A DNA stretch of 64,000 nt from Breviolum minutum Mf 1.05b.01 (Eukaryota > Sar > Dinophyceae > Suessiales > Symbiodiniaceae), in contig DF239039.1 in the NCBI GenBank assembly GCA_000507305.1, positions 71,456 to 135,455 on the forward strand. Reading direction: 5' to 3'. The position numbers were made by a program, and so were the translations under genes. The notes below the pieces were generated by a model that was given only the letters and a program-made list of their open reading frames with translations, was not told the DNA's origin and did no database searches. Below, one piece after another: positions 1 to 12,344 of this stretch; the stretch's first letter is position 1, and each line of letters opens with the position of its first letter.

Positions 1-60
1 ATTTAGCTTCTTTTCAGATTTAAATTCTCCACTCCACGTTTTTTAAAAGAGGGTTCATTC

Positions 61-190
61 CTTAGAGGTTCAGGATACTTAGTAAGTGGAGAGTAACCAG
101 GGTTATAACCTCTATAAGTGGGTTGTATGTCCCCTAACTAGGGTTATAAACCTACATATAACCGGTCACTAAGTATCCTGAATCTCTAAG
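61..190. mobile_element. MITE family B, copy 1
   Basis: A near-perfect long inverted repeat starts CTTAGAGGTTCAGGATACTT and ends with its complement with one mismatch. The interior carries smaller TTATAACC motifs facing each other. Three other copies lie at 38,280, 48,034 and 50,212. It has no coding capacity, and no target duplication is evident here. Confidence 0.85.
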
Positions 191-544
191 CAGTCACGGG
201 TCCCAACTTCCCTTCTGCCAATTATTGACCTGGCGTAAATATGAGAAACACTGCTCGGTGAATGATCGTCCTTACCCTCCCGGTTCAAACTAAGAGCGAG
301 TGGGAGTGGTCGCACCTGCGAATGAATGGGTTGGAAAATGAAAATCCTTTTTGGATCCCATATAATATTTCGGGGGCTGTTGGTTTCAGGGAGGGCTGTT
401 GGTATATCTTTTGTGCATTTTTTTTGCTGACAATTTTGATGGGATTCCAATTGGGCTGAAACTGCTTGCACCAACCATCCAAGGGACGACTTCGTCATCA
501 TCGAACTGAAGCCTGTGGAAGTTTTGTGCATGCATCTGGCCAAA

Positions 545-640
545 TTAGAATATTTCACCAACCTATAGGACCTAGATTTCCCTGAAATTTTCCGGGATTG
601 CCCTTACTAAATACCCACCATTTGGGGGAAATCGGTCGTG
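545..640. repeat. dispersed repeat family Q, copy 1
   Basis: The segment contains TTTCACCAACCTA, GATTTCCCTGAAAT, GGGATTGCCCTTAC and ACCACCATTTGGGG-like blocks in the same order as at 40,543, 51,590 and 56,283. It is a decayed copy. Confidence 0.6.
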
Positions 641-699
641 TTTTCTGGTCCAGGTTTGGGGATAGAGACAAGTAAATATGACTGACTCCATCTATCTCT

Positions 700-830
700 C
701 TGTATGTATATGCATCTATCTAATATATATATATATAAGTATATAAATAATATGTAAAATATGTATAATATATCTAATATGTATAAGATGTATATGTGTA
801 TATCTTATATGTGTATCTTAAAAAGACCTT
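700..830. repeat. AT-rich simple sequence
   Basis: This is a TA/TATG-rich tract of imperfect dinucleotide and longer units, with no coding signal on either strand. Similar tracts lie near 2,150-2,240, 5,690-5,800, 8,075-8,130, 35,400-35,470, 39,050-39,190 and 61,680-61,790. Confidence 0.7.
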
Positions 831-1160
831 AGATCTCTCATCCTACGGTTGAAAGTTGTCACTTAGATAAATCACAAACAAAAGATCAGAAAAGCACCGG
901 CTTATTGTGATGGATTCATGGGCTCTGTTGAACTTCAGAGTCATTGTCAAAGTTGATATCTTGCACTAACCCTCCACCCCATCCAACAGCAGGGGATACC
1001 AAAGGGAACATCAACTTGGTGAAACCACATTGGCTTTTTTCATGAATCATACACACACCTTGTTTAAAGGTGTTTTTTTGGATTATATAAAATATGTATA
1101 ATATGAATGAATGCACTCAACTGCCTCTATAGAAAAAGTATCATATAGTGTTTGGATGTA

Positions 1161-1289
<129 letters not shown>

Positions 1290-1840
1290 ATGCTCCGATA
1301 GTACATCTACAATAATCATAATAATGATAGATATTAAATGCATATTATATGTCCTAGCATGTTGAAATCACAAATATGACATATGACCATCAAAAACAAA
1401 TTTCCCCCAACATAGTCAAATTCTTTTGCTCTCGCAGCAAAAATCGCCTTTTGTGCGAGTCGTTTGGTTCAAATACCCTCCCCAAAACTAACAGCTCGCC
1501 CCTGAAAATGGATGGTTGGAAGACGATCCGGGAGATTTCAGTGGTTCAAAAAGATTGGAATCCCATTCGCTATATCTTCAAGCTTAAATGAGCCACGAAA
1601 GAAACCCTCTTACTTTTCCTTCTACTGGTTGCTTCATACATAACCGGGTAGTATAATCCCCAAGAAAGCCCTAAACCAACGAAGGTTTGGATTTTTATTG
1701 CTCAAATGGTGTGAAAGGCGCACCCGTTAAACGCTTGGTTCACTCACTGCTTTGTTGTTCCCAAGGCTCCGCCCGGTGCATTGTTGGAGGATCGGTTGAA
1801 CCCCCCAAATCAAGTCATGACTCAAACGTCACATCCAAAA

Positions 1841-1927
1841 TGGATCCATGGGCCTGGTATATTTTCCGACATGAAAACCATCAAAGTCAACTAAATGTAC
1901 GTAAATATACCATGCATGGATCCTATG
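1841..1927. mobile_element. MITE family A, copy 1
   Basis: This is an inverted repeat with GGATCC-containing ends. One arm reads TGGATCCATG and TGGTATATTTTCC, and the other TAAATATACC and CATGCATGGATCC. It is one of about 15 copies in the window. Confidence 0.7.
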
Positions 1928-1929
1928 GC

Positions 1930-2012
1930 TATGAACTCGGGACCAAGAAACCCGTCGAAGGTTCTGCACAAGTCCTGGTTTCGAGGCTCATTGACTCAGC
2001 TGCTCGCTGATA
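1930..2012 (-). CDS. possible minus-strand exon, unknown product
   Basis: Between MITE A and the next AT tract, the minus strand reads QRAAESMSLETRTCAEPS followed by TGFLVPS without a stop. The residue mix is protein-like, whereas the plus strand gives no better reading. There is no recognised domain. It would be a 3'-distal exon of the minus-strand gene inferred in the flanks. Borders are guesses. Confidence 0.25.
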
Positions 2013-4297
2013 GAAACCCCAGGGATTCATTTGAAATGCTTTCAGATTGGACAAATTGACCAACAAAAAACAACACTACATTTCATTTCTGGGCCTTCAT
2101 GTCGGGCATTCTCTTTAAGAAATGGCAAATAAGAACTATCTATGTGTACAATTTGTATATAGTGTATATACAAAATATCATCAAATATCTATATTATCTA
2201 TGTATATAATATGATATATATATATATACATATATGAATTACTCTTCCTCCCCAAGAAATATATGGAAGTGAGGGCTTGCCGGGTCCAAAGGCTCGGCCT
2301 TTCATTGAGCAGCCATGGATTTTTTTCACTCAGAACGAAGCCCCCTTTTCTCCTGTAGGGATGTAGATCCAAATATGATCATGACCTAAAGGTTTGTTAG
2401 GGGTATATGATGCGGTACATTTGATGATGACCTAAAGATGTGTTGGGTTGATATGGTTGATGCTTTCGGATTGTTAAAATGGATGTTTCCCACCCAACCG
2501 TCCAACCGTTCCAACCGTTTTGAAGCTCTGTGCTTCTTAAGAGTTGGCAATTGAAAACACCACACTTTCCTTTCCGATAACATGTTGCCGTCATCTTTAG
2601 ATGTGTGTCTTTCCTGCTGGGCGGCTTTCTGTAGAAACTTGAGGTTAAATGCCTTGTATTTTATGGATCCTATAGATACAAACATTGTTGATAATCAAAA
2701 AGCCTCGGGATTTCTTTTACCAGGGTAAAACATGTCCAAAACGAAAATCAAATCAAGTCGGTCCAAAAGAAACAACAAAGAATCCTCACAAAAACACCTC
2801 TACTGCCATGATCTGCCCAATTACTTCCGGAAGAAAGCAGGGTGTGCATGTGACAACGCCGTGTGTTCAGTCACCTGTTCACCAATCACCCATGGCCAAC
2901 CCAACTTACACCCGAAAAAGATCGAAAAAGCACCTGTTGTTGAAAGCTTGAGCGATGTGTCAATAGGGTCGGTGTGCTTCGAGAACCTTCAAAATTCATG
3001 CAACTTGGATGCAAAACAAGTTTTCATCAAGGCAGTCATCAAAATGACGACGTCTTTTCTGCAATGTTTGATGACAGTTTCTGAACAACGACAAGAAAAG
3101 CTCACAAAAAAACCGATCGCAAAATGACCAACCGAAAAATCATGGTTTTGCAAAGGAGTTGTTCCAAGCGTTCGATCCAAGTCTTTCCATCCATTTTTTG
3201 CCAAAAAGTCCCCCATTTCTGGGGCAATCGGGGGTGTAATCTTTTAGGTGCCATTCCCACCGACAACAAAGAGCTTTGTTATTCAGTTGGCTCCGGCTCC
3301 TTGTCTTCCAGGAGGTGAAATAAAAAAAACAAGGTTAAAACATGTTAAAGCCAGTGAATGCATCGACTTTATTTTTTGGATAAATAGCTGTTCATACAGT
3401 ATGCGGTAGCATGTGGTAGCCATATGTATTTTACCAACCTGGATTTCCCTCAAGGATTGTCCCCAATCCTAATCTACAATCTTAACAAATGTGACATCAT
3501 GTGACGAAGCTATACTGCACTCAGAGTCAATAGCATAAGTTTAGCGGTTGGCTAAATGGTTCAACTAGGAATGACGGCAACCTCGACTAATGTCGAAATG
3601 GAGTATATAAAAGAGTTCAATCTCTCAACAAATTTGGCACAAATAGGCACAACGAGCGACCAGACCCATCAAGTAGCCATTGCATATCATTGATTGACTA
3701 TCAAGGTTGGATCATTTTTGTTTGATGCCTCGGAAATTCATTGAAGTCTCATTGAAGTCCCCCTTCTGACTCATTGGGTCTCTACACCGAGTACTTTGAT
3801 CAGAAGTTTCCTCCACAAAAGATATCAAAATTTAGTCTGGAAAAACCGCCAGCATTTTCACAATCAAACAACTACTGTATATACTTCTCCCATCATCATG
3901 GGAGTGGAAAATTACATTAAATGAAAGGACACTATATAATATTGGAGTGGTTCCCTTTTTCCAATGAACCACGATTATATTGGGAGAAAAAAACGTACGG
4001 ACTCCCAGCCCTTAAAAACCCAAGCTTAAACGCCTCCCCCAACAAAAATCTCTTGGGCCACCCTACTGCCAAGGACCCTGACATGACTTTCCTTCAACGT
4101 CCGCGGGTGCTGCATCTCGGGAGGTTGGCCCCTCCGAAGGTATCCACTGTGTCGGGGAGCTGCTGTGTTCGCCAAGGGTGGGATGCGTGCGGGTGGCATC
4201 ATCGGACCATACCTGGGGTGATGCTTGGGACATGTTGGCTTCGAAAAAAGGGACGTTTTTTTTTGCTGGAAAAGGTTGGTGTATGTTGATTTTTAAC

Positions 4298-4382
4298 CAT
4301 GTATTATTGGTATATTTCCCTACGTGAAACCATAAAAATCAACGATTCATGTAGGTAAATAGTATACCATGCATGGATCCTA
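4298..4382. mobile_element. MITE family A, copy 2
   Basis: Arms of the CCATG...TGGTATATTTCCC and TAAATAGTATACCATGCATG type end at GGATCC, and the element abuts a family O repeat. Confidence 0.65.
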
Positions 4383-4479
4383 TATACTTGGAACATCTTG
4401 GAACCAGGCGTCGAACGTTACGTGATTTTTTGGCAACTGGGAGCCAAAGGTTCCAAATATATAGGGACTTGAAAAATGA
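4381..4479. repeat. inverted repeat family O, copy 1
   Basis: The segment carries TTGGAACCAGG and GGCAACTGGGAGCC, then TTCCAAATATATAGGGACTT. The same block recurs at 10,879-10,974, where the ends are more clearly inverted. Confidence 0.6.
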
Positions 4480-4864
4480 GGGTATATGCAACCACAGTAA
4501 TGACGATGATTTGAAATAGCTTCCTGTAAGAAGATAGATCGCTTGTTACACCAACACAAATCATCTGTTGGGCTGCGCTATAGTTTTCAAAACTTCTGTG
4601 ATATGAATTCGACGGAACTTTAATAACGATGACATCATGTTCAACTATCCTCATGACATAATGTCAAAGCGCGATTCCGCAAGATCTAACATAGCCCTAA
4701 GAGAAGATCCCATCCCTAGTCTACAGTAACTCCCAAATTGTCATTTCACCCCTACCGCTCATTGGTTTTTATTGTTTTGCAGTTTTCGTTCACTTTGCAA
4801 ATTCACTTCTCACATTGCACATGGATATGCTGCAGAACAGAGTTCATCGTTGAACTACACCTCC

Positions 4865-4966
4865 GAAACCTAACATGTCCCCTAAAAAAGGAGCCATTTC
4901 AAAAGGAAAGGTTTGTCTTCCAACCATCCATTTTCAGGGGCGAGCTGTTAGTTTTGGGGAGGGTGT
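4865..4966. mobile_element. MITE family F, copy (partial left end)
   Basis: The right end is well kept (TTCCAACCATCCATTTTC, then GCGAGCTGTTAGTTTTGGGG). The left end is decayed. Family F has inverted ends of the ACCCTCCCTGAAACTAACAG type. Confidence 0.6.
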
Positions 4967-5186
4967 TCCAAACAACTCGCGAAAAAGTTGATCTTTCTTT
5001 CGAGAGCTGCAGAATTTGACGATTTTTTTTTGGAATACTGTCCATTTTCAGGGGGACATTCGTTCGCTTTTCGGGGGAGAAAATCAACCTTCCGGACATC
5101 CACCGTTTTTTGCAACACAAATCAACAACGCCAAGGAACTGCGAGGCTCTTCGCTGCGGCTGATCCTATCATCCAATGATTAACAT

Positions 5187-5299
5187 CTGGTAAACTAAGA
5201 TAGCTAGCTGAAATATCCCCATTTTCAATAGGACCAATAGGAGATACATCAACTCGATCCGGGTCCATTTTCCAGCCAGCGAGCTGTTAGTTTACTCGA
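5187..5299. mobile_element. MITE family G, copy 1
   Basis: Inverted ends are CTGGTAAACTAAGATAGCTA and GCGAGCTGTTAGTTTACTC. The core has the CCATTTTCAATAGGA and GGAGATACATC blocks shared with the other G copies. Confidence 0.65.
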
Positions 5300-5480
5300 C
5301 TAAAAAAATCTGGTTAACTTTTGTTTGGCCAATCTTTTCAAATGACGATGGCTTCTCAACGGATTAGTGCTACATGTTTTTTGATTTGAGGAAAGAAAAA
5401 TCCACTAATGGTAAATTAAATTGGATCATTTCCCCAAACATTCGGGGTGAACATTAGAAAAAAAAACATCACCCAAATAA

Positions 5481-5592
5481 GTACCCTCCCTAAAACTAGC
5501 ATTTTAGCACTTGAAAATGGATGGTTAGAATACGATCGTTTCCTTTTGGGGCCCGGCCTATTTTCAGGTGCGTTTGCCGTTAGTTTCAGGGG
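5481..5592. mobile_element. MITE family F, copy
   Basis: Ends are GTACCCTCCCTAAAACTAGC and GCCGTTAGTTTCAGGGG. The inner arm pairs (CTTGAAAATGG with TATTTTCAGGTG) match the family layout. Confidence 0.7.
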
Positions 5593-6267
5593 TCATCCAG
5601 TCGCCGCTCCTCGCCACCCAAAATGCCATTGATGGTGCCTGTGACCTGGAGAAAGATCCATAAAAAAGGCCATCAGGAGATCTTGATGCTTGATGTATAT
5701 GTAAATAAAAATATATATACTATGTTACACAAAAGAAGCTTATTACTGTGTATATATATATATACAAATATATATATATACATATATAGTGTTAAGTGTA
5801 TGTTTACTATACATATATCATCTTGATTCTTGTAGACAATAGCAAGGGAAAAACCAACAATAGGGGTGAACAAAAAGAGCCATAACTAGTGACGTAAACC
5901 ACATAGTAACCGCAACGTTAAACCCCCAATCCAGAGCGGTGTAACCCAAGAGGTGGCAAATCCGTCGAATCCAGAGGGTGGCAAATCTTTCCATTGCATC
6001 CTGGTTGTTTCATAGAGATCCTTATTTCATTGGTTTATTTATTGCAAGCCCCACATAACTGGGGTAGTATATAATCCCCTGTATCCTCAACAACCCAGGG
6101 TTTTTCTTCGTTGCTCAGTTGTTGGTTCCACCCCAAGTTTCGGGGTAAGAAAAATGATCATAGAACACCTGTTTTTTGTTGTCAAACCACCCCTTAGCCA
6201 CTCCTTCAACAATTGTTTCTTTGCTAAAACTTCACTTGATCCGTTTTGTTTTTGTTGAAAGTACTCT

Positions 6268-6391
6268 CTACCCTCCCTGAAACTAACAGCAAGTTTACCC
6301 CTGAAAATAGGCTGTTTTGCCCCAAAAGGAAAGCAGTACATATTCCAACCCTCCATTCGCAGGCGCGAAAATGTTTGATTCAGGGAGGGTA
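6268..6391. mobile_element. MITE family F, copy
   Basis: This is a well kept copy. CTACCCTCCCTGAAACTAAC opens it and GATTCAGGGAGGGTAC closes it, with CCCCTGAAAATAGGC inside. Confidence 0.75.
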
Positions 6392-6501
6392 CATCATAAA
6401 TGTTTCACTTCGAAGTTGGTGCAACTATCCCCACACATTTCCTGCTTCAAAGTGCCATTTTCCATCAACTCAAGCCCTGGTTCAAGAAAGGCTGAGATGT
6501 G

Positions 6502-6537
6502 CAACCAACCAACCAACCAACCAACCAACCAACCAAC
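6502..6537. repeat. (CCAA)n microsatellite, about 9 units
   Basis: This is a pure CCAA tetranucleotide run. The Pro-Thr-Asn-Gln runs it creates in all plus-strand frames are not evidence of a gene. Confidence 0.95.
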
Positions 6538-7250
6538 AAGACTTCACTTCAATGGATTATACCAAGGTATATACACACACTGGTTGAACACCCCCAAAAC
6601 TGGTGTTTTTGTAGATGTGTTCTCCTTTTCCTTGTGGGGGGGTATTTTCAGGTTCCAGCCATTGCTTTCATGGGATGCATGTTTGGCCATTTTGTACGTG
6701 TGGAAAAACAATCTATGGTGGAATCACAGAAGAAAAACCTGATATCTATCAGTTGTCAAACATGTGGAAAGAAATCTGCCACTCTGGTAAGAAAAACATT
6801 CATGACACCAAACCCTCCCTTACTCAACCTTATTATATCCACTCCTTGCAAATCCAAAAGGTAACGACTTCCAAACTGACAACCAATGAAATGAATCATG
6901 TTTTCTCCCTACAACCTGTCCTGGCCAAGAATTTCCCTCAGTTTTGTTACCAGGAAGGTGACAGGTAAAAATCTAGGTGAAATATATGTTAAACGTATCC
7001 ATGCGTAAATTGCTGAAAAGCAAAAAACGAGGGAAGGGCAACAAAAAATCAACCCATTGCCAATTGCCCAACAAATCTACGTAATACATATATATATATA
7101 TATTACCATATGCTTACTCGCGGGAAAAAAAAACATGTGAAACAAAATTGACAAAACAAAATCAAGCAAAAAATCTGCAACAACTTGTTTCGGAGGTATT
7201 GGGATCCCAAAAACATACCGAGAAAACACCGGTTTTCTCGGAATCGGTAC

Positions 7251-7365
7251 TTTTGATGGTTCAGAAATCCCAAACAACCACCTGGGATGTAAAATTCCCT
7301 GTGAATAATGGGGTCAACTACTTATATGAACTGGTTTTCTCGCCGGATTTCTGAACCATCAACAG
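7251..7365. mobile_element. MITE family H, copy 1
   Basis: The ends TTTTGATGGTTCAGAAATCC and GGATTTCTGAACCATCAA are complementary. The interior (CCACCTGGGATGTAAAATTC, then CTCGCCGGATTTC) is shared with copies at 40,171, 48,404, 52,940 and 55,167. Confidence 0.8.
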
Positions 7366-7429
7366 ATATCAACAGGAAAACCAGGGGCAACAAAAGCTGC
7401 TCAATATCTGTCGGTCACTGGACCCACAC

Positions 7430-7490
7430 CTGTGATGTCATGGATGCCAAACCCGCACCGGTCTGGGCCATATTTTTGACCTCAACCCCG
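7430..7490 (-). CDS. probable minus-strand exon (61 nt), unknown product
   Basis: The minus strand gives CACCACAG before and GTGTGG after an open segment read as GVEVKNMAQTGAGLASMTSQ. Both splice sites fit GT-AG. There is no domain assignment. It lies next to MITE H copy 1, in keeping with short exons between elements. The exon length (61 nt) shifts phase, so neighbouring exons must compensate. Confidence 0.4.
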
Positions 7491-8182
7491 CTGTGGTGAA
7501 GGTCGGGGGACGTCCCGGGATCACCCATGTCGTGATTCCAAAGTCGAATGTATCTTACATGTATAAAGAAACAAAATGGCTAAATAATATTTAGATATTT
7601 AGTAAAATGACAAATATACTTGTTTCAAGTTTGAAATCTATAGATTGCAGGAGATTTATAGATAGATCCCACCCTATGGATACCCAAAAAAAAAAGAATC
7701 TCTACATAGGAACAATATTTCCAAAAATAACGGAATATTGAAAAAAATCTTGGCCAAACTTTGGTCCTTTGGCAAAACTGGATTTCTTTTGGGTCGTTTT
7801 CCGAACAGAAACATCGGAGCTGAAAGGCCAAGACCTCAAAATTCTCGGAATTTTCGGTCGAAAGTTTCGGCCTCAAAATAAGTGATATTAAATATTTAGA
7901 GCTTCCAGGACACTCACAGCAGAAACCTAGGACCCTGCCCACCCACCCAACCATCCAAAAAAAAACAGCCTATACTGTATGTGTTTTTTTTTTTCTTCTG
8001 CCATGGTGGTCATTTTGGCTTTCTAGTTACATAGTAAAGCCATTCTTGTACGGTTGGTGAGGGGCAGGTTTCAATATATATATAATATATATATATATAC
8101 TAATATACATCTATATGTATAGTATACATAGTCATTAGGTCACATCATATTCACAAAAAAAACGAAGTTCCCCTAATCTTTT

Positions 8183-8282
8183 CTGGTTGGTGGTTCCAAA
8201 CCCTTTGAAACATATGATAGTCAAATTGGAAATCTTCCCCACATAGAAGTGCAAATAAAAAACATTTGAAACCACTACCTAG
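8183..8282. mobile_element. MITE family E, copy 1
   Basis: The short inverted ends are CTGGTTGGTGGTTCCAAA and TTTGAAACCACTACCTAG. The interior (CAAATTGGAAATCTTCCCC) is conserved between copies but not palindromic. Confidence 0.8.
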
Positions 8283-8283
8283 T

Positions 8284-8440
8284 TTTTTGCTTGGCAACTT
8301 GTTTTTTGTTGTCTCCAAAATCGGCTTCCCAAAAAAAACCTGCGTTTCCACGTGCACCCAAGTCGTTTTGAGTGAATCTTCCCAGGTTCCCCAGGCCCAT
8401 TGCGGCAACGTTCCCACCTGGTGTTGGATGGGAAACTGTG
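8284..8440 (-). CDS. possible minus-strand exon, Gly-rich
   Basis: The minus strand is open and reads PTPGGNVAAMGLGNLG, then RFTQNDLGARGNAGFF, ending at a stop next to MITE E. The Gly/Asn-rich composition is protein-like. A GT donor-like CAG/GTGGGA inside (near 8,412) offers an alternative frame and end. Function unknown. Confidence 0.35.
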
Positions 8441-8652
8441 GATTTTCAAAAAAAGCCAACTGCAATTTGAAAAGTCAGGTAGTCCGGAAGTCTTCCCCCA
8501 ATTGGCATCCAAAAAACAGTCACAAAGCACCCAGTACGTGTTGAGAATTATGAAGCTTTTGGAGATGGTCTTCCTTTTCAAAGACGTGATTTTCAGCTTC
8601 CATGTTTATTTGCCAGGGTGTAAACAGATCATGCATATCCCATGGTGGAATG

Positions 8653-8747
8653 TTGAAAGGATGTGGTATCGGAGGGTGCCTCCAATTTTTTCATGGCGGA
8701 CGTGGTGGATACAAATCCTACCGGTCCTACGCTCCCCCACTGTAGTG
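8653..8747 (-). CDS. possible minus-strand exon, unknown product
   Basis: After CTGCACTACAG on the minus strand, an open segment reads WGSVGPVGFVSTTSAMKKLE and continues APSDTTSFQHSTM before a stop. The acceptor is good, but the donor is not clear. No recognised domain. Confidence 0.35.
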
Positions 8748-8999
8748 CAGCAAATATCACGAGACTTCAAAGAAGTTCCCCCACCCGAAATCATCAAAAC
8801 ATCACTTGAGAAAGGTAGGAACAGAAACCCTTCATATGATATAAGCCTTTGTACCAGTGATGCTTAAAAAAAACAGTAGCAAGACCCACACAAACACACA
8901 AAGGATCAAAAACAGGGAGATTCATCGTAACAATAAAAACTGGTCCAATTCACCATATGTGCCTCTTTTGGATTGTCAACTCATGTCGTAACAAACATC

Positions 9000-9075
9000 G
9001 ACATGTTGAGTCCAAGAAGCCCCCAAGTGCTGGCAGAACTCGTCGCAGAAGTGACTGCAATTGCGCCTACAAAAG
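9000..9075 (-). CDS. possible minus-strand exon, Ser/Thr/Ala-rich
   Basis: Behind a pyrimidine-rich TTTTGTAG on the minus strand lies an open segment reading GAIAVTSATSSASTWGLLG. No domain is recognised. It is listed because the acceptor and composition agree with the other minus-strand candidates. Confidence 0.3.
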
Positions 9076-9910
9076 AGAAACCAAATCTTCGATTCGTAAT
9101 TCCCATCATTTAAAGCGTATGTTGAGAAAATTGGATCATCTGGAACCCCAAGTGTTTGAAAAAATCAAAAGAAGGGATAGTTCTATTTTTTTTGGAAAAC
9201 GTACGAAACCCATCATCTACTTAGTCATGCAGTATGTCTTTTGGAATATCATTTTGAAGCATTTAGTAGCCATCTTGTCAGCCTGGTCTCATCTGACGTG
9301 CGGGAATTCCACCCTCAAAAGTGCAGATATCTAATAGGACAATAAGACAAATATCACAGTGAAGGATACCAGATCCCTGAAACAAAGTTTCTTATGTTGT
9401 TCTCCAACACATATTCAACCATTTGGCAAAGTGAGGTAAACGGAGTTCTTTGTTGAGGTTCTGAACCGTTGGTTGGGTGATGAAGTAGTACGGTATGTAG
9501 CAACTTAATTTCAACATATGGCTGAAAACAAATACTCTAATAAAATGACTGAAAATGCGCATATATCTATCTATATATATATATCTATTCCCAATAACTT
9601 AAAACCAGTAACATCTTCGGAATGCCAGTTTAAGATAGAATCCCAGGTTGTTTGATGCGAAAGGCACCAAGTAGGTCTGACATCAGAGGAATGTGAAGCT
9701 AGCAGTGTTGGGAGGGTTACCAAAAAGCAAGCGCTTGGAAAACGAGGAAATGCAATCCGCAGTTCCAACGAGAATCGTTTTCCAAACACCATGTTCGAAG
9801 CTTTTTTCAGGTGCTTTGCTATAATTCTATCTTGATGGAAGGTATATCATATATAGTACTTAAATATATACAGTCATTCATTTCTCTATATAATACCAAA
9901 ACCCAGACCA

Positions 9911-9988
9911 TCCATGGGATATGTACCTAAACTTGCCATAAACATCAACCACTCATGTAGGTAAATATACCAGTCCCATGCATGGTAT
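9911..9988. mobile_element. MITE family A, copy 3
   Basis: CCATCCATGGGATATGTACC opens it, and GTAAATATACC then CCCATGCATGG closes it. The ATCAACCACTCATGTAGG core is typical. Confidence 0.6.
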
Positions 9989-10194
9989 GGGCAGCATACC
10001 AAGGATATGTCTAAGAGAAAGGGTATGGCTGACCCATCCTATCTCTACCCTCAAGGTACCAAACCATTCCACCCTTCCAACTATGTTGCAACAGCGGCCT
10101 AAGCATGTCATAGCCACGACTTGGCCTTACAATCTCACTCAACGCACGAGAGAAATGGCAACAACAAAACCCAGGACCTGGCAATTCTGCTGGT

Positions 10195-10291
10195 GACCTT
10201 TTTGGAATGGTGAACACGTGACCTTTTGAAGGGTTTGAATGACCTCCAACTAGCTGATCAAACGGTCACTTTGTTGAATCATCTGGGAAGG
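10195..10291. repeat. inverted repeat family N, copy 1
   Basis: The segment carries GACCTTTTTGG, GTGACCTTTTGAAGGGTT, TGACCTCCAACTAG and GATCAAACGGTCACTTTG in order. A second copy is at 36,687-36,775. Confidence 0.65.
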
Positions 10292-10650
10292 ACTTTTTTT
10301 TATCCAAAAACTCACCGTGATCAGAGGATTTACCAAACAAAAACAAAAAAAACGCTTGGAATCTGCCGTCTCTTGGTTTGGAAAAAAGGAAAATCATCTT
10401 CCTCATCTTCCAGTCCCCCCCGCGGTTTGTGTCTCAGGTATTGGTCGGAGGAATTGGAGGTCTTTTTTCCCGGATTTTTCCATCTTCCACCCTGTCAGCA
10501 AAACACCTGGCCTCCTGCGAGACAAAAGTTGGTTATCAAATGGAAACTCCCATGATCAATAGTAAAAATGATTGCAGTTTCATGCTAACTGCTAGTTGGG
10601 GATTCTAATAATGAATCATGAGAATCATAATTCAAGAGGGTAATATAATC

Positions 10651-10747
10651 CTAGTTGGTGGTTTCAACCCCTTTGAAACATATTAGTCAAAATGGGAAGC
10701 TTCCCCAAATAGGGGTGAACATAAAAAATATTTGAAACCACCAACCA
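10651..10747. mobile_element. MITE family E, copy 2
   Basis: This is a near-consensus copy. CTAGTTGGTGGTTTCAACCC opens it and TTTGAAACCACCAACCAG closes it. Confidence 0.85.
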
Positions 10748-10878
10748 GAATCACATATATAACCCAAGCCAACCCATTTTTTTCCAGTATTCAGGTGGGA
10801 CATGTTTGCCCAAGATCCCCAAGTCTGGAGCGACTAGTGGCCGTACAGCATGCCACGGGTATATGTGTATACCCTCAT

Positions 10879-10974
10879 GTTCCAGTCCCCTATAAATTTG
10901 GAACCAGGGTTCTAGCTACCTGATATATTGGCAACTGGGGGCTTGGTTCCAAATATATAGGGAACTGGAAGATG
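10879..10974. repeat. inverted repeat family O, copy 2
   Basis: The ends TTCCAGTCCCCTATAAATTT and AAATATATAGGGAACTGGAA are complementary. The middle (GGCAACTGGGGGC) matches the copy at 4,381. Confidence 0.7.
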
Positions 10975-11454
10975 AGGATCTCTTTTTAAAAAAAAATACT
11001 GTAGAACAAGAACCCTCAGCCCTTCAATCTTAGATATATGACAACGCCATTTTCGGAAGGGTGCTCTATTTCAAAAAAACAACAAAAATATATGGGCATT
11101 CAAACATATTTATCTTCACTGCTCATTGTTTCATCCACCACATGCTATCAGGCCCGCTGATAGATCCAACGAATCGATCATTGAATCATCGATCCGACAG
11201 AGTCATGATCATCGGTCGCCAAGACGCCATTGAACTTTCATGGTCTCCAAAATCTCCCTGACCTGACAACTGTCATTGGAGAAAATTTCTTCCAACCTCA
11301 AAAACTTGGCTATTGCCCGGCCTTTTGTAAAATTAACATAGCTAGCTGGATATGATACCTGTATATATATATATATATATCACCATTTTTTCAATAGGAA
11401 AATTCATAGCTTTAACAGGATCCATTTATCCATTTTTCTATCAAGCTATGTTTT

Positions 11455-11552
11455 TTCTTGACAAAATGGAGCTCTGGAGCCCTTCGAAGATGAAAAATCA
11501 TCATCGTGGGCGGCCATGATGGTCGATGAGTCGATGTCCAACTTCTATGTGA
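11455..11552 (-). CDS. possible minus-strand exon, acidic/Ser-rich
   Basis: Minus-strand open segment reading KLDIDSSTIMAAHDDDFSSS and then KGSRAPFCQ. The acceptor is CATAG, and the donor side is weak. Composition is the only support. Unknown function. Confidence 0.3.
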
Positions 11553-12253
11553 CTCATCCATCAAGTTTGATCCCCCCTTAACGCCCAAAGTGATGAATCT
11601 AAACTTGGGTCCCACTTTTTTCATGATCCCTGTTCTATCAACTCATCTCCCCACACAAACATATGCACCACTTCTTATAGCATTTCAAATATGATCCCTA
11701 TAATTCCCCCCCAATGGCACCTTACCCTCAGGCAATAGGACACTGCCCAACCTCACGATTTCACGTGGATGTAAGTTGGCACAAGTCCCAGGCCTTAGTG
11801 ACTCAGCTGTTGGCCAAGACGGGTCGCCCTGTTTTTTTTCGTATCCGTTGGTTGGATCCTACTCCCACCAGAATGCCAGTCAGCACCAGGAATGCTTCAT
11901 TTGCTGCGGCAAAACTGGGTAGATTCGGTTCCACTCCAATCCATCAGGTGACATGTTGCAAAGAATAACATGATTCTATATATAAAGGCTGCAAGTTGTT
12001 GAAAGGGTTTTGGATTTTGAATGAATTCAACACCAACACTTGGTAAAACAAATCTTTCATATGCATATCATTACCTACACTTGTATGTAGATTTGTGGGA
12101 AGGAGTCGCTTTTGCATAGATGTGATGCCTTTGTTTTGCTTCAACAAAATGCATTGATAAAGTTGTCCAAGGAATTCACATGAATCTGTCATAGGTGAAT
12201 TCAGTCTTGACATCTCAACGCCATTGATAGCGATGAAAGTATAGCAGTAGAAT

Positions 12254-12344
12254 ACCCATAGGATCCATGTATGGTATATTTGCCTACATTTGGCTGATTT
12301 TTATGGTAAATGTAGGTATATATACCATACATGGATCCTCTGGG
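12254..12344. mobile_element. MITE family A, copy 4 (best kept)
   Basis: Both arms are nearly intact. CCATAGGATCCATGTATGG then TATATTTGCCTACATTTGGC faces GGTAAATGTAGG then ATACCATACATGGATCC. Ends extend to CCCATAGG / CCTCTGGG. It can serve as the family reference. Confidence 0.85.

Noticed and set aside
2732-3127. 131-codon plus-strand open frame
   Set aside because: Long for the flank, but no domain, overlapping open frames on both strands and no splice or homology support. Left out as chance, although it could be coding.
6246-6968. Several overlapping plus-strand open frames
   Set aside because: They run through MITE F and the CCAA microsatellite, so most of their length is repeat-derived.
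8000-8030. GTCATTTTGGCT resembling the spliced leader
   Set aside because: Match is short, lacks the CCGTAGCC start and lies far from any plus-strand gene.
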